Of a DNA stretch of 64,000 nucleotides, positions 55,053 through 64,000 are shown piece after piece. The notes under the pieces are model-generated. The model was not told the origin of the DNA, did not search any database, and saw only the letters and a program-made list of their open reading frames with translations. Source of the stretch: Plastoroseomonas arctica. GTDB lineage: Bacteria; Pseudomonadota; Alphaproteobacteria; Acetobacterales; Acetobacteraceae. Location: assembly GCF_018128965.1 (NCBI RefSeq), contig NZ_JAAEDH010000001.1, positions 248,001 to 312,000 on the forward strand, given 5' to 3'. Position 1 is the stretch's first letter. Each line of letters begins with the position of its first letter. Made by a program: the position numbers and the translations under genes.

Positions 55053-56765
55053 TCACGCCGGCACCAACACCCCGCCCGCCAACCGTAACCGCCGGTCATG
55101 GAACCGCGCCACGCTCTCGCGGTGCGCGATGGACAGGATCGCCGTTCCCGGCAGCCGTTCGCGCAACAGCGCGTACAGCGCAGCCTCGCTCTCCTGGTCC
55201 AGGCTCGCCGTCGCCTCGTCGAGGAACAGGTAGTCGGGCTTCACCAGCAAGGCGCGCGCGACCGCCAGGCGCTGCAGCTCGCCGCCCGAGAGGCTGCGCG
55301 CCCAGGGTGCGTCGCGGTCGAGCTGGTCCGCGAGCGCCGGCAGCCCGACATCGGTGAGTGCCGCGCCGATCTCCGCATCGGTGAAACGCGCCTCGTTTTC
55401 CGGGTAGGCGACGGCGCGGCGCAGCGTGCCGAGCGGCAGATAGGGCCGTTGCGGCAGGAACAGCATCCGAGCGCCTTCGGGTACCGAAAGCTGGCCCTGG
55501 GCAAAGGGCCAGATGCCCGCGATCGCTCGGAAAATGGTGGATTTGCCGGACCCCGAGGCGCCTTGCAGCATCAACGCTTCGCCGGGTGCCAGCGTGAGGG
55601 ACGCACCCTCGGCCAGCACGCGCCCATCGGGCAGCGCGATGCGCGCATCGACCAGCGCGAAGTCCCCCGGAGCCCTGTGCAGCCCGCCCTCGCTGCGGGC
55701 GGCCTTGGCCAAGGCGTGGCGGAAGCCGGTGAGCCGATCGACCGTCGCGCGCCACTCCGTCAGCCGGGAATAATTCTCGACGATCCAGGAGAGCGAGCCC
55801 TGCACCTGCCCGAAGGCCGACGAGGTCTGCACCAACCCACCCAGCGGAATCCGCCCCGCGAAATAGGCCGGCGCCGCGACCACGATCGGGAAGATGCTCG
55901 CCACCTGGTTGAAGCCCGCGGTGAAGAAGGTCAGGCGCTTGGTGGCGGTCATGATCGCCCACCAATTCTCGGTCAGCGCGCGGAAGCGTCCCGACAGGCC
56001 GCGATGCTCATCGGTCTCGCCATGGTACAGGGCCACGCCCTCGCTATTTTCGCGCAGCCGCGCGAGAGAGAAGCGGAAATCCGCCTCGACCCGCTGCTGG
56101 AAGAAGTTGAGCGCGATCAGCGGCCGTCCGATGAGATGCGTCAGCAGCGTGCCGATCACCGAATAGATCAACGCCACCCACACCATGTAGCCGGGGATCG
56201 AGACGCCCAGGATCTCGACCGGCCCGGAGAGCGACCACAGCACGAGGATGAAACTGCCCAGCGTGACGAGGGCGTTCATGATGCCCAGCCCGAGCGTCAG
56301 GGTGTCATCGACGAACAGCCGCGCATCCTCGGCGATGCGCTGGTCGGGGTTGTCGGTCGCGGGATCGGTCAGTGCGATGCGGTAATGCGCGCCGGTCTCG
56401 AGCCACGACGTCAGCAGGTTCTCGGTGATCCAGCGCCGCCAGCGGATCTGCAGGGCCTGCTTCAGATACAGCTGGTAGACCGCGATCAGGATGTAGAGCA
56501 CCGCAAGGATGACGAACCCCGGCAAAAACCCGTCCTCGCCCGACTGCCAGGTGAAGAGCAGCTCGAAGAAGCCGTCGCGGTCCTTGGTCTCGAGCGTGTT
56601 GTAGAAGGCGCGCTGCCAGTAGGTGAGCAGCACCGTCATCCCCACCAGCGACAGGTTGAGCGCGACGACCACGGCCAGAAGCGCGCGTGCCTTCCAGCGT
56701 TCCTCGCTGCGCCAGTAGGGTCCGGCGATCGACCAGACGTCGCGGAAGAAGGGGAGCAGGCGCAT
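55053..56765 (-). CDS. ABC transporter, SbmA/BacA-like membrane and ATPase fusion
   Basis: 570 residues. The N-terminal domain (about 1-340, six hydrophobic segments) is of the ABC_membrane_2 / SbmA type (FYNTLETKDRDGFFELL, NPDQRIAEDARLFVDDTL). The C-terminal ATPase has Walker A QGASGSGKST, signature LSGGELQRLAVARAL and Walker B YLFLDEATASLD. Related YddA/ABCD proteins move peptides, fatty acids or vitamins. Overlapping neighbours make it part of the flavin/DUF chain below. Substrate unknown. Confidence 0.92.
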   Translation of the reverse strand: MRLLPFFRDVWSIAGPYWRSEERWKARALLAVVVALNLSLVGMTVLLTYWQRAFYNTLETKDRDGFFELLFTWQSGEDGFLPGFVILAVLYILIAVYQLYLKQALQIRWRRWITENLLTSWLETGAHYRIALTDPATDNPDQRIAEDARLFVDDTLTLGLGIMNALVTLGSFILVLWSLSGPVEILGVSIPGYMVWVALIYSVIGTLLTHLIGRPLIALNFFQQRVEADFRFSLARLRENSEGVALYHGETDEHRGLSGRFRALTENWWAIMTATKRLTFFTAGFNQVASIFPIVVAAPAYFAGRIPLGGLVQTSSAFGQVQGSLSWIVENYSRLTEWRATVDRLTGFRHALAKAARSEGGLHRAPGDFALVDARIALPDGRVLAEGASLTLAPGEALMLQGASGSGKSTIFRAIAGIWPFAQGQLSVPEGARMLFLPQRPYLPLGTLRRAVAYPENEARFTDAEIGAALTDVGLPALADQLDRDAPWARSLSGGELQRLAVARALLVKPDYLFLDEATASLDQESEAALYALLRERLPGTAILSIAHRESVARFHDRRLRLAGGVLVPA

Positions 56766-56810
56766 GCGGGAAGCCTCTGCGACGCGAAGGGGTGACGGGG
56801 CGGCGAGGCC

Positions 56811-57254
56811 TCAGGGCGAGGGCGGCTGGGCGTCCAGCACGGCGAGCCATTCGGTCACGCGCCGGCGGTTCATGCCGAAATCCGAATGCCCGAACAGGCT
56901 GCGCGAGTACAGGATCAACCCGGTGTTGCCCTGGCCGGGGATCAGATGCGCCACGATGATGTCGGGGAAGTTCATCACGCTGCTGCGCTCGACCCACTGC
57001 GCCTGGCGCCGCTCCGGCCAGGCGTAGAGCGGAAAGCAGCGCGGGCGGCCATCGGCGACGCGATTGAGCGCGGCCCAGGCGGCGTCCATGCCCATCGGCA
57101 CCGGCGGAATGCGCAGATGCGCCGGCAGCGGGCTGCCATGCGGTGCGGCGAGGCAGGTGTTGGGCGAGGAGGGCATCGTGAAGGCGTCGAAATCGACGGG
57201 CGTGGCCTCAATGCCCGAGGCACTGTGGCGGAACAGGACGAGCGGTGATGTCAT
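56811..57254 (-). CDS. DUF1499-like protein
   Basis: 147 residues. It contains PSSPNTCLAAPHGSP (about 28-42) and the terminal signature SRSLFGHSDFGMNRRRVTEW (about 117-136), both characteristic of DUF1499. No signal peptide. Overlaps the DUF3253 gene by 4 bases. The function of the family is unknown. The ABC exporter gene follows 45 bases downstream. Confidence 0.78.
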   Translation of the reverse strand: MTSPLVLFRHSASGIEATPVDFDAFTMPSSPNTCLAAPHGSPLPAHLRIPPVPMGMDAAWAALNRVADGRPRCFPLYAWPERRQAQWVERSSVMNFPDIIVAHLIPGQGNTGLILYSRSLFGHSDFGMNRRRVTEWLAVLDAQPPSP

Positions 57255-57508
57255 GGGATGATCCTCAATCGGATGACGCCGCGCACATCCTCGGCGGTTA
57301 CGGGCTTGCCCTTGCGCAGGATGGCGATGCGCCCGGCCGCCTGCAGCCGCATCGCGGCGCGGCGCGTGGCGGTCATCAGCGGCCGCCAATCCTCCGGCGC
57401 GAGGGCGCGCGCGACCTCGGAGGGGCAGATGCTTTTCTCCGGCCCCACGGCTTCCGCCTGCGCGAGGATGGTGGCTTCGAGCAGCGAGTCTTTCGGCGGC
57501 TGGGTCAT
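57251..57508 (-). CDS. DUF3253-like protein
   Basis: 85 residues with the family pattern KSICPSEVARALAPEDWRPL and IAILRKGKPVTAEDVRGVIR. A small wHTH-like fold is plausible. ATG overlaps the upstream flavin enzyme stop and its own stop overlaps DUF1499, each by 4 bases. Confidence 0.78.
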   Translation of the reverse strand: MTQPPKDSLLEATILAQAEAVGPEKSICPSEVARALAPEDWRPLMTATRRAAMRLQAAGRIAILRKGKPVTAEDVRGVIRLRIIP

Positions 57509-58089
57509 GGCACGCACCATTCTGCGCTGGCTTGGCCCGCGCTGTCCCAGCCGAAGCGCGCGCGGCGATGACCATCCGCGCACAGCCACAGCCATTCGAG
57601 CGCATCGAAGCGCAACACCAGCACCGCGAAGTGCTCGCGGCCGTCGCTTAAGGCGGAGGGCAGCGTGGGCGTCGGGATTGCCGCGCCGGGCGGCAGGGCC
57701 GTGGTGTAGACAAGCCGCGCATTGTCCGTGCTGGTCGCCCAGGCCGCGTCGGCGATGGCGTCTTCCGCGTGCAGGGTTGCGGTGCCGCCCAGGCGCAGCT
57801 GCACCTGGGCGCCGGCATCATAGGCGTGCACGGCCACGCGCGGATCGGCCGCGATCTCCATCGCCTTGCCCGAGCGGCGGTCGCTGTGCACGCGCAACGT
57901 GCGGGTCGGTGCATCGAAGCCTCGCAGCACCAGCGTGCGGATGCGCGGCGCGCCATCCGGCCCGATGCTGGCAAGGCTCGGCGTATGGATCGGGCTGCGC
58001 CGGTCGGCGACGCCCCGCGCGAGCAGGCGGAAGGCTTCCGCAAGCGTCTCGTCCAGGTCGTCGGCAAAGCCGGGGCGGGGACGCGTCAC
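57505..58089 (-). CDS. Pyridoxamine 5'-phosphate oxidase-like FMN-binding protein
   Basis: 194-residue FMN split-barrel protein. Segment RTLVLRGFDAPTRTLRVHSD, then DRRSGKAMEIAADPRVAVHA (about 70-90), matches the FMN-binding N-terminus of PdxH-type enzymes. The C-terminus is divergent, so it may be a general flavin or pyridoxal binder rather than PdxH itself. GTG start overlaps the stop of the FAD oxidoreductase (GTGA). Confidence 0.85.
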   Translation of the reverse strand: MTRPRPGFADDLDETLAEAFRLLARGVADRRSPIHTPSLASIGPDGAPRIRTLVLRGFDAPTRTLRVHSDRRSGKAMEIAADPRVAVHAYDAGAQVQLRLGGTATLHAEDAIADAAWATSTDNARLVYTTALPPGAAIPTPTLPSALSDGREHFAVLVLRFDALEWLWLCADGHRRARFGWDSAGQASAEWCVP

Positions 58090-59057
58090 GCGAGGAGGGC
58101 TGCGGCGGCCGCGGTGCCGCTGTCCCAGGCCGCTTCGGCGCGGCCTTCCAGGCACCAGTCGCCGGCGAGCCCCAGGCGCAGCGCGGGGTTCCACAGGCAT
58201 GGCGCGCCGAGGCCCTGCTCCAGCAGGGAATAGCGCCACCGATGCGCCTGGGCGTAGCGCGGTGCCGGGAGCGGCGCGCCGGAGTGGCTCGCCAGTGCCG
58301 CGAGCAGCAACGGGATCACGGCCGCGGCGGGCTGCTCCAGGTGTTGGCGCGAGAAAGCGGGGCCGGCCTGGATGACCCAGCATTCGGCGCCGGCCTCACG
58401 GCCCGGCTTGGAACTGTCGCGCGCCGCCCAACCGATGGTGTCTCCCTTGGGCCGCAGCGTGTCGGGGAGGGGGAGCTGCTCGGCAAAGCTCGCGAGTACG
58501 GTCCAGCAGGGGGCGTAGCGGATCGTGTCCAGACGCGTCGCGGCCTCGGGCCATATGGGTCCCACCAGCTCGGCCGCCTGCGGCGCAGGGGCGGTGACCA
58601 GCACCGCGTCGAAGGGGCCGGCCCGCGTCGGCGCGCTGGCTGGGAGCGGTGCGCCCGGCTTTGCCTCGGCGGCGTCCCAATGATCCAGGAACCAGGCGCC
58701 AGGTTCGCCGCTGATCACGCCGACATGGCGCCCGAAGCTGCCCGGAATACCCTTCGCGAGCGCGCGCGGCACCGCCGACATGCCCGGCACGCCGACGCGC
58801 CGTTCGGCGTCCGGCCAGGGCGCCGCGCCGGCGTCGTCCAGCGCCTGGGCGAAGCCGGGGCCGCGCGCGCGGAGGTATTGCGCGCCGTGGTCCCATTGCA
58901 GCTTTGCGCCGTCCACCTCGGCGCGGCGCGTGGCGAGCCGGCCGCCTGGGGCGCGCCCCTTGTCGAACAGGTGCGGCGCAAGCCCCGCGGCGATGAGCGC
59001 CCGGGCGGCGGCGATGCCGGCCAAGCCGGCGCCGATGATGGCGATGGAGCGTGTCAT
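58086..59057 (-). CDS. FAD-dependent oxidoreductase, renalase-like
   Basis: 323-residue flavoprotein. N-terminal dinucleotide loop IAIIGAGLAGIAAARALIAAG followed by FDKGRAPGGRLATRR and WDHGAQYLRARG, typical of renalase-type NAD(P)-binding amine oxidase-like proteins. The C-terminal FAD contact is LGLAGDWCLEGRAEAAWDSG. It is the first gene of the overlapping chain and is divergent from the MOSC gene. Substrate unknown. Confidence 0.88.
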   Translation of the reverse strand: MTRSIAIIGAGLAGIAAARALIAAGLAPHLFDKGRAPGGRLATRRAEVDGAKLQWDHGAQYLRARGPGFAQALDDAGAAPWPDAERRVGVPGMSAVPRALAKGIPGSFGRHVGVISGEPGAWFLDHWDAAEAKPGAPLPASAPTRAGPFDAVLVTAPAPQAAELVGPIWPEAATRLDTIRYAPCWTVLASFAEQLPLPDTLRPKGDTIGWAARDSSKPGREAGAECWVIQAGPAFSRQHLEQPAAAVIPLLLAALASHSGAPLPAPRYAQAHRWRYSLLEQGLGAPCLWNPALRLGLAGDWCLEGRAEAAWDSGTAAAAALLA

Positions 59058-59113
59058 GCGCCCGGTATGGCGCCGGGGTGGTTTCGCGCAAGAGGGATGT
59101 TTAGGCTGGGGTG

Positions 59114-59641
59114 ATGCAAGCCATCGTCGCCGCCGTTGCCGTGAGCCCCGCGCATGGATTCTCCAAGCCGGTGCACCCCTCGATCCGGCTGGTCGCCGGC
59201 TGGGGCGTGGCGGGGGACGCCCATAGCGGAGCACTGGTGAAGCACCGCTCGCGCGTGGCGAAGAACCCCGCGCAGCCGAACCTGCGCCAGGTGCACCTGA
59301 TCCATGCCGAGCTGCTCGATGCGCTCGATCTGGAACCCGGCGCGGTGGGGGAGAACGTGGCGCTGCGCGGGGTTGATTTGCTCGGGCTGCCGGAAGGCGC
59401 GCTGCTGGGCTTGGGCGAGACCGCGGTCGTGCGCGTGACGGGCCTGCGCAACCCGTGCCGTCAGTTGGACAAGTATCGTCCCGGGCTGATGGCGTCGATG
59501 CTCGGGCGCGATGCGGATGGTGGCCTGGTCCGGAAGGCCGGCGTCATGGCCGTGGTGGTCACGGGTGGCGATGTGCGGCCCGGCGACGCGGTGCGGGTGA
59601 CCCTGCCCGAGGGCGAGCACCGACGCCTGATGCCGGTCTAG
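59114..59641 (+). CDS. MOSC domain protein, YiiM-like
   Basis: 175 residues of the MOSC fold (C-terminal half of molybdenum cofactor sulfurase). It contains GWGVAGDAHSG (about 30-40), QVHLIHAELLD and the conserved Cys in GLRNPCRQLD (near 118). MOSC proteins bind or transfer sulfur for molybdenum cofactor, or hydroxylamine-type substrates. The ATG follows a GTG at 59111. Its stop is fused with ruvX (CTAG). Confidence 0.88.
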   Translation: MQAIVAAVAVSPAHGFSKPVHPSIRLVAGWGVAGDAHSGALVKHRSRVAKNPAQPNLRQVHLIHAELLDALDLEPGAVGENVALRGVDLLGLPEGALLGLGETAVVRVTGLRNPCRQLDKYRPGLMASMLGRDADGGLVRKAGVMAVVVTGGDVRPGDAVRVTLPEGEHRRLMPV

Positions 59642-60099
59642 CGGGTCGCGTCGAGCGCGCCCTGGAGCATGTAGGCGGCCGCAGCGCGGTCCACGACCTG
59701 GGCGCGCTTGCCCCGCGTCATGTCCGCCTCGCTGATGAGCATGCGGTTCACCGCCGCCGAGGAGAGCCGCTCGTCCCAGAGTGCGGCGGGCAGGCCGCAC
59801 GCCTGCGACAGTGCCAGGGTCCAGTCGGTGGCGGCCTGGGCGGCCGGCCCGTGCGTTCCGTCCATCGAGAGCGGCAGGCCGACGACCAGCCCGCCCGCGC
59901 CTTCCTTGGAGGCAATGCGCGCGATCTCGTCCGCCATCGCCTTCAGCTTGCCGCGCGGGATGGCCGCATAGGGGCTGGCCAGCATCAGTGTCACGTCGCT
60001 GAGCGCGATGCCGACGGTCTTCGCACCCGGGTCCAGCCCGAGAAGGCGCTGGCCACGCGGCAAGGCGGCGCGCAGGTCGCGCAGGTTGAAGAGCGGCAT
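59638..60099 (-). CDS. ruvX: Putative Holliday junction resolvase RuvX (YqgF)
   Basis: 153-residue RNase H-fold protein. The first active-site Asp is in LLGLDPGAKTVGIALSD (near 23); further motifs are GLVVGLPLSMDGT and LWDERLSSAAVNRML. YqgF family members act on structured RNA or DNA, in rRNA processing and recombination. The ATG is the last in-frame start with family similarity. Divergent from gatC across 43 bases. Confidence 0.93.
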   Translation of the reverse strand: MPLFNLRDLRAALPRGQRLLGLDPGAKTVGIALSDVTLMLASPYAAIPRGKLKAMADEIARIASKEGAGGLVVGLPLSMDGTHGPAAQAATDWTLALSQACGLPAALWDERLSSAAVNRMLISEADMTRGKRAQVVDRAAAAYMLQGALDATR

Positions 60100-60142
60100 G
60101 GGCGCCGTTATGGTCCGCCCCCCGCCATCCGGAAAGTCTTCA

Positions 60143-60430
60143 ATGTCGCTGGACCAAGCCACCGTGCGCCGTGTCGCCGCCCTCGCTCGCTTGCATGTGG
60201 AGGAGGCTGACGTCGTGCGCCTGCAAGGTGAGCTGAACGGCATTTTGGGCTGGATCGAGCAGTTGCAGGAAGTGGACGTCACCGGCGTCGAGCCGATGGC
60301 CGGCGGCGGCGCGAGTGCACTGCGCTGGCGCGCCGATGCAGTGACCGATGGCGGCATGGCGGAGAAGGTGCTGGCCAATGCGCCGGATCGCGAGGGTGAA
60401 TATTTCGGCGTGCCGAAGGTGGTCGAATGA
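60143..60430 (+). CDS. gatC: Asp-tRNA(Asn)/Glu-tRNA(Gln) amidotransferase subunit C
   Basis: 95 residues, the small scaffold subunit of the amidotransferase. It has [14 protein letters not shown] and the [20 protein letters not shown] region that clasps GatA. It overlaps gatA by 4 bases (ATGA), starting the gatCAB operon. Confidence 0.93.
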   Translation: MSLDQATVRRVAALARLHVEEADVVRLQGELNGILGWIEQLQEVDVTGVEPMAGGGASALRWRADAVTDGGMAEKVLANAPDREGEYFGVPKVVE

Positions 60431-61899
60431 GCGTGACCGACTGGGGGATCGCCGAGGCCCGCGCGGTGCTCGCGAAGGGCTCGATTTCCGCCGAGGAATT
60501 GACCCGCGCGCATCTCGCCGCGATCGAGGCGCTGAACCCGCGCCTGAACGCCTTCATCACCGTCACCGGCGAGCAGGCGATGGATGCCGCGCGAGCCTCC
60601 GATGCGCGGCGGGGCAGGGGTGAGGCCGGGCCGCTGGAAGGCATTCCGCTCGGCGTGAAGGATCTGTTCTGCACCGCCGGCGTGCGCACCACGGCGGGGT
60701 CGAAGATCCTGGGCAATTTCATCCCGCCCTATGAGAGCACCGTCACGGCGCAGCTGCTGCGCGATGGCGCGGTGTTCCTGGGCAAGGCGAACCTCGATGA
60801 ATTCGCCATGGGGTCTTCGAATCTCACCTCGGCCTTCGGTGACGTCGAGAATCCCTGGAAGAGGCACGGCCAGAACACCAGGCTGGTGCCGGGCGGATCC
60901 TCGGGTGGATCGGCGGCGGCGGTTGCGGCGCGGCTCGTGATGGGTGCCACGGGTACCGACACGGGGGGGTCCATCCGCCAGCCCGCTGCGTTCTGCGGCA
61001 TCACCGGCATCAAGCCGAGCTATGGGCGCTGCTCGCGCTTCGGCGTGGTGGCGTTTGCCTCTTCGCTCGACCAGGCCGGTGCCTTCGCGCGCAGCGTTGA
61101 GGATTGCGCCATCCTGCTCGGCAGCATGGCGGGCTTCGATCCGCGCGATTCCACCTCCGCCGATGTGGCTGTGCCAGATTTCGCGGCGGCCGTGGAACGC
61201 GGCGTGAAGGGGCTTCGCATCGGCGTGCCGCGCGAGTACCGGCTTGACGGGCTTTCGACCGAGATCGCCGCGCTGTGGGACCAGGGCCTCGCCTGGCTGC
61301 GCGAGGCAGGGGCGGAGATCGTGGAGATCAGTCTGCCGCACACGCGCTACGCGCTGCCGACCTACTACATCGTGGCCCCGGCCGAGGCGTCGTCCAACCT
61401 CGCGCGCTATGATGGCGTGCGTTTCGGCCTACGCGAGAGGGGCGATGACCTGCGCGACCTCTATGAGCGCACGCGTGCCGCGGGCTTCGGCGACGAGGTG
61501 AAGCGCCGGATCATGATCGGCACCTATGTGCTCAGCGCAGGCTACTACGACGCATACTACCTGCGCGCACAGAAGATCCGCGCCCTGATCACGCGCGACT
61601 TCACCGATGCCTTCCAGACCGTCGATGCGATCGTGACGCCGACCACTCCCTCGGCCGCCTTCGCCGAAGGTGAGAATACCGATGACCCCGTGATGATGTA
61701 CCTGAACGACGTCTTCACCGTGACCGCTAACCTTGCGGGACTGCCGGGTATGTCGGTGCCGGCCGGGCTGGACGGGCAGGGGCTGCCACTGGGCCTGCAG
61801 GTGATCGGGCGCAATTTCGACGAGGAGACGGTTTTCGCCGTGGGCCGCGCGATCGAGCGGGCGGCTGCATTCACGGCAAAGCCGGCGGTGATGGCATGA
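60427..61899 (+). CDS. gatA: Asp-tRNA(Asn)/Glu-tRNA(Gln) amidotransferase subunit A
   Basis: 490-residue amidase-signature glutaminase. Catalytic K78 (LGVKDLF), cis-Ser S158 ([12 protein letters not shown]) and S182 ([12 protein letters not shown]) match the known triad of GatA. It releases ammonia from glutamine for GatB. Overlaps gatB by 4 bases. Confidence 0.97.
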   Translation: MSVTDWGIAEARAVLAKGSISAEELTRAHLAAIEALNPRLNAFITVTGEQAMDAARASDARRGRGEAGPLEGIPLGVKDLFCTAGVRTTAGSKILGNFIPPYESTVTAQLLRDGAVFLGKANLDEFAMGSSNLTSAFGDVENPWKRHGQNTRLVPGGSSGGSAAAVAARLVMGATGTDTGGSIRQPAAFCGITGIKPSYGRCSRFGVVAFASSLDQAGAFARSVEDCAILLGSMAGFDPRDSTSADVAVPDFAAAVERGVKGLRIGVPREYRLDGLSTEIAALWDQGLAWLREAGAEIVEISLPHTRYALPTYYIVAPAEASSNLARYDGVRFGLRERGDDLRDLYERTRAAGFGDEVKRRIMIGTYVLSAGYYDAYYLRAQKIRALITRDFTDAFQTVDAIVTPTTPSAAFAEGENTDDPVMMYLNDVFTVTANLAGLPGMSVPAGLDGQGLPLGLQVIGRNFDEETVFAVGRAIERAAAFTAKPAVMA

Positions 61900-63347
61900 C
61901 CTATATCCTTGAAGGCGATACCGGCCCCTGGGAGATTGTCTGCGGCCTGGAAGTCCACGCCCAGGTAATCAGCCAATCCAAGCTGTTCTCGTGTGCGGCC
62001 ACCACCTTCGGTGCCGAGCCCAATTCGCAGGTGAGCTTCGTCGATGCCGGCTTCCCCGGCATGCTGCCCGTCATCAACGCCGAATGCGTGGCCCAGGCCG
62101 TGCGGACAGGCCTTGGCCTGAACGCACAGGTCAATCTCTGGTCCCGCTTCGACCGCAAGAACTACTTCTACGCGGACCTGCCCAGCGGCTACCAGATCAG
62201 CCAGTTCGCGCACCCGATCATCGGCACCGGCGTCATCGAGATCACCCTCGCCGACGGCACCACCAAGCCGATCGGCGTGACGCGCCTGCACCTGGAACAG
62301 GATGCGGGAAAGTCGCTGCACGACCAGCACCCGTCGAAGAGCTTCATCGACCTGAACCGTGCGGGCGTCGCGCTGATGGAGATCGTCTCCGAACCCGATA
62401 TCCGCTCGCCCGAGGAAGCCGGCGCGTACCTCACCAAGCTGCGCCAGATCCTGCGCTATCTCGGGACCTGCGACGGCAACATGGATGAGGGGTCCATGCG
62501 CGCAGACGTGAACGTCTCCGTCCGCAAGGCCGGCGAGGAATTCCGCACACGGTGCGAGGTGAAGAACGTCAACTCCATCCGCTTCGTGATGCTTGCGGTT
62601 GAGGCCGAGGCGAAGCGCCAGATTGCGGTCTGGGAAGCGGGCGAGGAAGTGCGCCAGGAGACGCGCCTGTTCGATATCCAGCGCATGGAGACGCGGTCCA
62701 TGCGCTCCAAGGAAGATGCGCATGACTACCGCTATTTTCCGGACCCGGACCTTCCCCCCTTGGTGCTGGATGCGGCCTGGGTGGAAGAGCTGCGCCTCGC
62801 GCTGCCGGAACTGCCCGATGCGCGGCGCACCCGCTACGTGGCCATGGGCCTAACGCCCTATGACGCGCACGTCCTGACGCTGGAGAAGGAGACCGCCGCC
62901 TTCTTCGACGTGGTGGCCGCGGGTCGCGACGCCAAGGTCGCTTCGAACTGGGTCACGGGTGACTTCTTCGCCGCGCTGAACAAGCACAAGCGCGACATCA
63001 CCGACCCGCCGGTGAGTGCCGAAAACCTCGGCGCCATGCTGGACCTGATGGCTGACGGGACCCTCTCCGGCAAGCTCGCCAAGGAAGTCTTCGAAGCGAT
63101 GGTCGAGACCGGCAAGGCTCCGGGTGCCATCGTCGAGGAACGCGGCCTTCGCCAGGTGACCGACACCGGCGCCATCGAAGCGGTGATCGACGGCGTCATG
63201 ACCGCCAATGCCGACAAAGTCGCCGAGTATCGCGGCGGGAAGGACAAGCTCTTCGCCTTCTTCGTCGGCCAGACGATGAAGGCCATGCAGGGCAAGGGCA
63301 ACCCGGCCGTGGTCAACCAGGTCCTCAAGGCGAAGCTCGGCGGGTAG
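61896..63347 (+). CDS. gatB: Asp-tRNA(Asn)/Glu-tRNA(Gln) amidotransferase subunit B
   Basis: 483 residues: kinase-like cradle domain with [13 protein letters not shown] (about 12-24), [12 protein letters not shown] and [19 protein letters not shown]-like segment (about 145-170), then helical and YqeY-like tail (about 335-483). It activates the tRNA-bound Glu/Asp by ATP and accepts ammonia from GatA. Its presence indicates that Gln-tRNA or Asn-tRNA is made by transamidation in this organism. YqeY homologue is separate at 11096. Confidence 0.97.
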   Translation: MTYILEGDTGPWEIVCGLEVHAQVISQSKLFSCAATTFGAEPNSQVSFVDAGFPGMLPVINAECVAQAVRTGLGLNAQVNLWSRFDRKNYFYADLPSGYQISQFAHPIIGTGVIEITLADGTTKPIGVTRLHLEQDAGKSLHDQHPSKSFIDLNRAGVALMEIVSEPDIRSPEEAGAYLTKLRQILRYLGTCDGNMDEGSMRADVNVSVRKAGEEFRTRCEVKNVNSIRFVMLAVEAEAKRQIAVWEAGEEVRQETRLFDIQRMETRSMRSKEDAHDYRYFPDPDLPPLVLDAAWVEELRLALPELPDARRTRYVAMGLTPYDAHVLTLEKETAAFFDVVAAGRDAKVASNWVTGDFFAALNKHKRDITDPPVSAENLGAMLDLMADGTLSGKLAKEVFEAMVETGKAPGAIVEERGLRQVTDTGAIEAVIDGVMTANADKVAEYRGGKDKLFAFFVGQTMKAMQGKGNPAVVNQVLKAKLGG

Positions 63348-63349
63348 AA

Positions 63350-63366
63350 GGCGCTTCGGCTGCGCC
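63350..63366 (+). terminator. Small hairpin after gatB
   Basis: GGCGC and GCGCC arms around a TTCGGCT loop 3 bases after the gatB stop, followed by CTCTACC. The stem is short and has no T-run; low-confidence terminator between convergent genes. Confidence 0.3.
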
Positions 63367-63385
63367 CTCTACCGTGTGCGCGGTA

Positions 63386-64000
63386 CTAGGCGATCAGCGC
63401 ACTCTGGTCTGCGATGGCCCGGCCTTCATAGACGCCGAAGTTCAGGTAGTGGGTCAGCGGGTTGATCCCCGCCGCCGCGACATCGGCATTGGCCGCCAGA
63501 TAGGCACTGGTGTCGAAGGCGGCCGAAGGGTCGCGCCCTTCCTTGAACCCGAACAGGTTGTAGTGGGTCATCGGGTCGAGACCGGACGCCCGCACATCCG
63601 CGTTGTTCGCGAGATAGACGCTCGAGTCGAACAACACGTTCGGATCGCGACCTTCCTTGGCACCGAAGCGGATGAAGTGCTCGCGCGGGTCGATCCCCGA
63701 GGCTGCCACGTCCGCATTGGACAGCAGGTAGAACTCGGCATCGAACCCATCCGCCGTCGCCTTGCCGATCGCCGTGTAGGAGGCGCGGCCCTCGGCGCGG
63801 CCGAAGTTCAGGAAGTGATCCAGCGCGTTGATCCCGGACGAGGCCACGTCCTGGTTGTTCTTCAGATACAGCCCCGTGTCGAAGTCGATCGAAGTGTCGC
63901 GCTGCTCCTTCGCGCCGAACAGCCGGAAGTGTTCGAGCGGGTTGAGGCCCGAGGCCGCCACGTCCTTGTTCGCCGCCAGGTAGCCCGAGGTGTCGAAGAA
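63386..64000 (-). CDS. C-terminal end of a repeat-rich protein (cut by right edge)
   Basis: Open to the window edge; 204 residues visible. Five tandem repeats of about 35-45 residues follow the consensus FD-S-YLA-NADVAASGI-PLTHY-NFG--EGRDP (for example FDTSAYLAANADVAAAG), each with Tyr/Leu, Asn-Asp and Gly-Arg at fixed spacing. Such repeats are seen in large secreted RTX-type, calcium-binding or adhesin proteins of Alphaproteobacteria, which is the likely context. Residues 190-204 form a short tail (IADQSALIA). Confidence 0.8.
   Translation of the reverse strand, partial: FFDTSGYLAANKDVAASGLNPLEHFRLFGAKEQRDTSIDFDTGLYLKNNQDVASSGINALDHFLNFGRAEGRASYTAIGKATADGFDAEFYLLSNADVAASGIDPREHFIRFGAKEGRDPNVLFDSSVYLANNADVRASGLDPMTHYNLFGFKEGRDPSAAFDTSAYLAANADVAAAGINPLTHYLNFGVYEGRAIADQSALIA

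Noticed and set aside
63386-64000. A CRISPR-like or DNA repeat array
   Set aside because: The periodicity is in protein sequence (about 35-45 residues); nucleotide repeats are degenerate at third positions, so it is a coding repeat.

Overview
This window looks like a chromosomal segment from a high-GC alphaproteobacterium, most likely an Acetobacteraceae (Roseomonas-like) species. I infer that from the strongly GC-biased third codon positions, the five TctC/Bug-type solute receptors with twin-arginine-like leaders, the Alphaproteobacteria-type cox/xdh cofactor-maturation operon, and the helix-turn-helix domain fused to CarA. No sequence search was possible, so this is recognition, not a database result. 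I saw no rRNA, tRNA, CRISPR array, prophage or intact insertion sequence. Coding density is very high, and many neighbouring genes overlap by 1-4 bases, which implies translational coupling.

Layout. 1-4034 (minus): hyuA (cut by the left edge), two Bug receptors and a Gfo/Idh/MocA oxidoreductase. 4198-6623 (plus): a CobW-type GTPase coupled to a hydantoinase-like metallohydrolase. With hyuA this forms a hydantoin/cyclic-amide catabolic region. 6637-11051: two small proteins, a two-subunit molybdenum hydroxylase (IorAB-like) and a third Bug receptor. 11096-19402: YqeY-like protein, then a pyrimidine/arginine operon (carA with an HTH domain, a small exported protein, a LysE exporter, a small membrane protein, carB), greA and threonine ammonia-lyase. 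19399-25996: Lrp regulator, trxB, a LysR regulator coupled to a class A beta-lactamase, a methyltransferase, an alpha/beta hydrolase, an NAD-binding epimerase-like protein and a TPR protein.

26344-37285: tandem paralogous Bug receptors, a RutA-like and an NtaA-like FMN monooxygenase in divergent orientation, YidB, a zinc alcohol dehydrogenase, a cysteine-dioxygenase-like cupin, a secreted CHAP protein, RidA, a second Gfo/Idh oxidoreductase and an MFS transporter. 37297-37584 is a nested inverted-repeat element. 37607-41434: a lipoprotein, a hypothetical protein, an amidase and a GT32-like glycosyltransferase. 41435-47489 (minus): a seven-gene molybdoenzyme maturation operon (CoxG, CoxD/MoxR, a repeat protein, CoxE, split XdhC, MoeA/MobA fusion) without its structural enzyme. 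47645-52707: a PrpB-like lyase, small and leucine-rich membrane proteins, a VOC protein, and an amino-acid ABC receptor with two permeases but no ATPase. 52724-60099: RecQ with two HRDC domains, an SbmA-like ABC exporter, a chain of overlapping flavin/DUF genes, a MOSC protein and RuvX. 60143-63347: gatCAB. 63386-64000: the C-terminal end of a large repeat protein cut by the right edge.

The features most worth follow-up are the HTH-CarA fusion with a palindrome placed like an operator between candidate -35 and -10 elements, the repeat protein lodged in the cox operon, the nested repeat element at 37.3-37.6 kb, the CobW-hydantoinase coupling, the LysR-coupled beta-lactamase, and the striking number of convergent gene pairs whose stop codons form one palindrome (CTAG or TGATCA).
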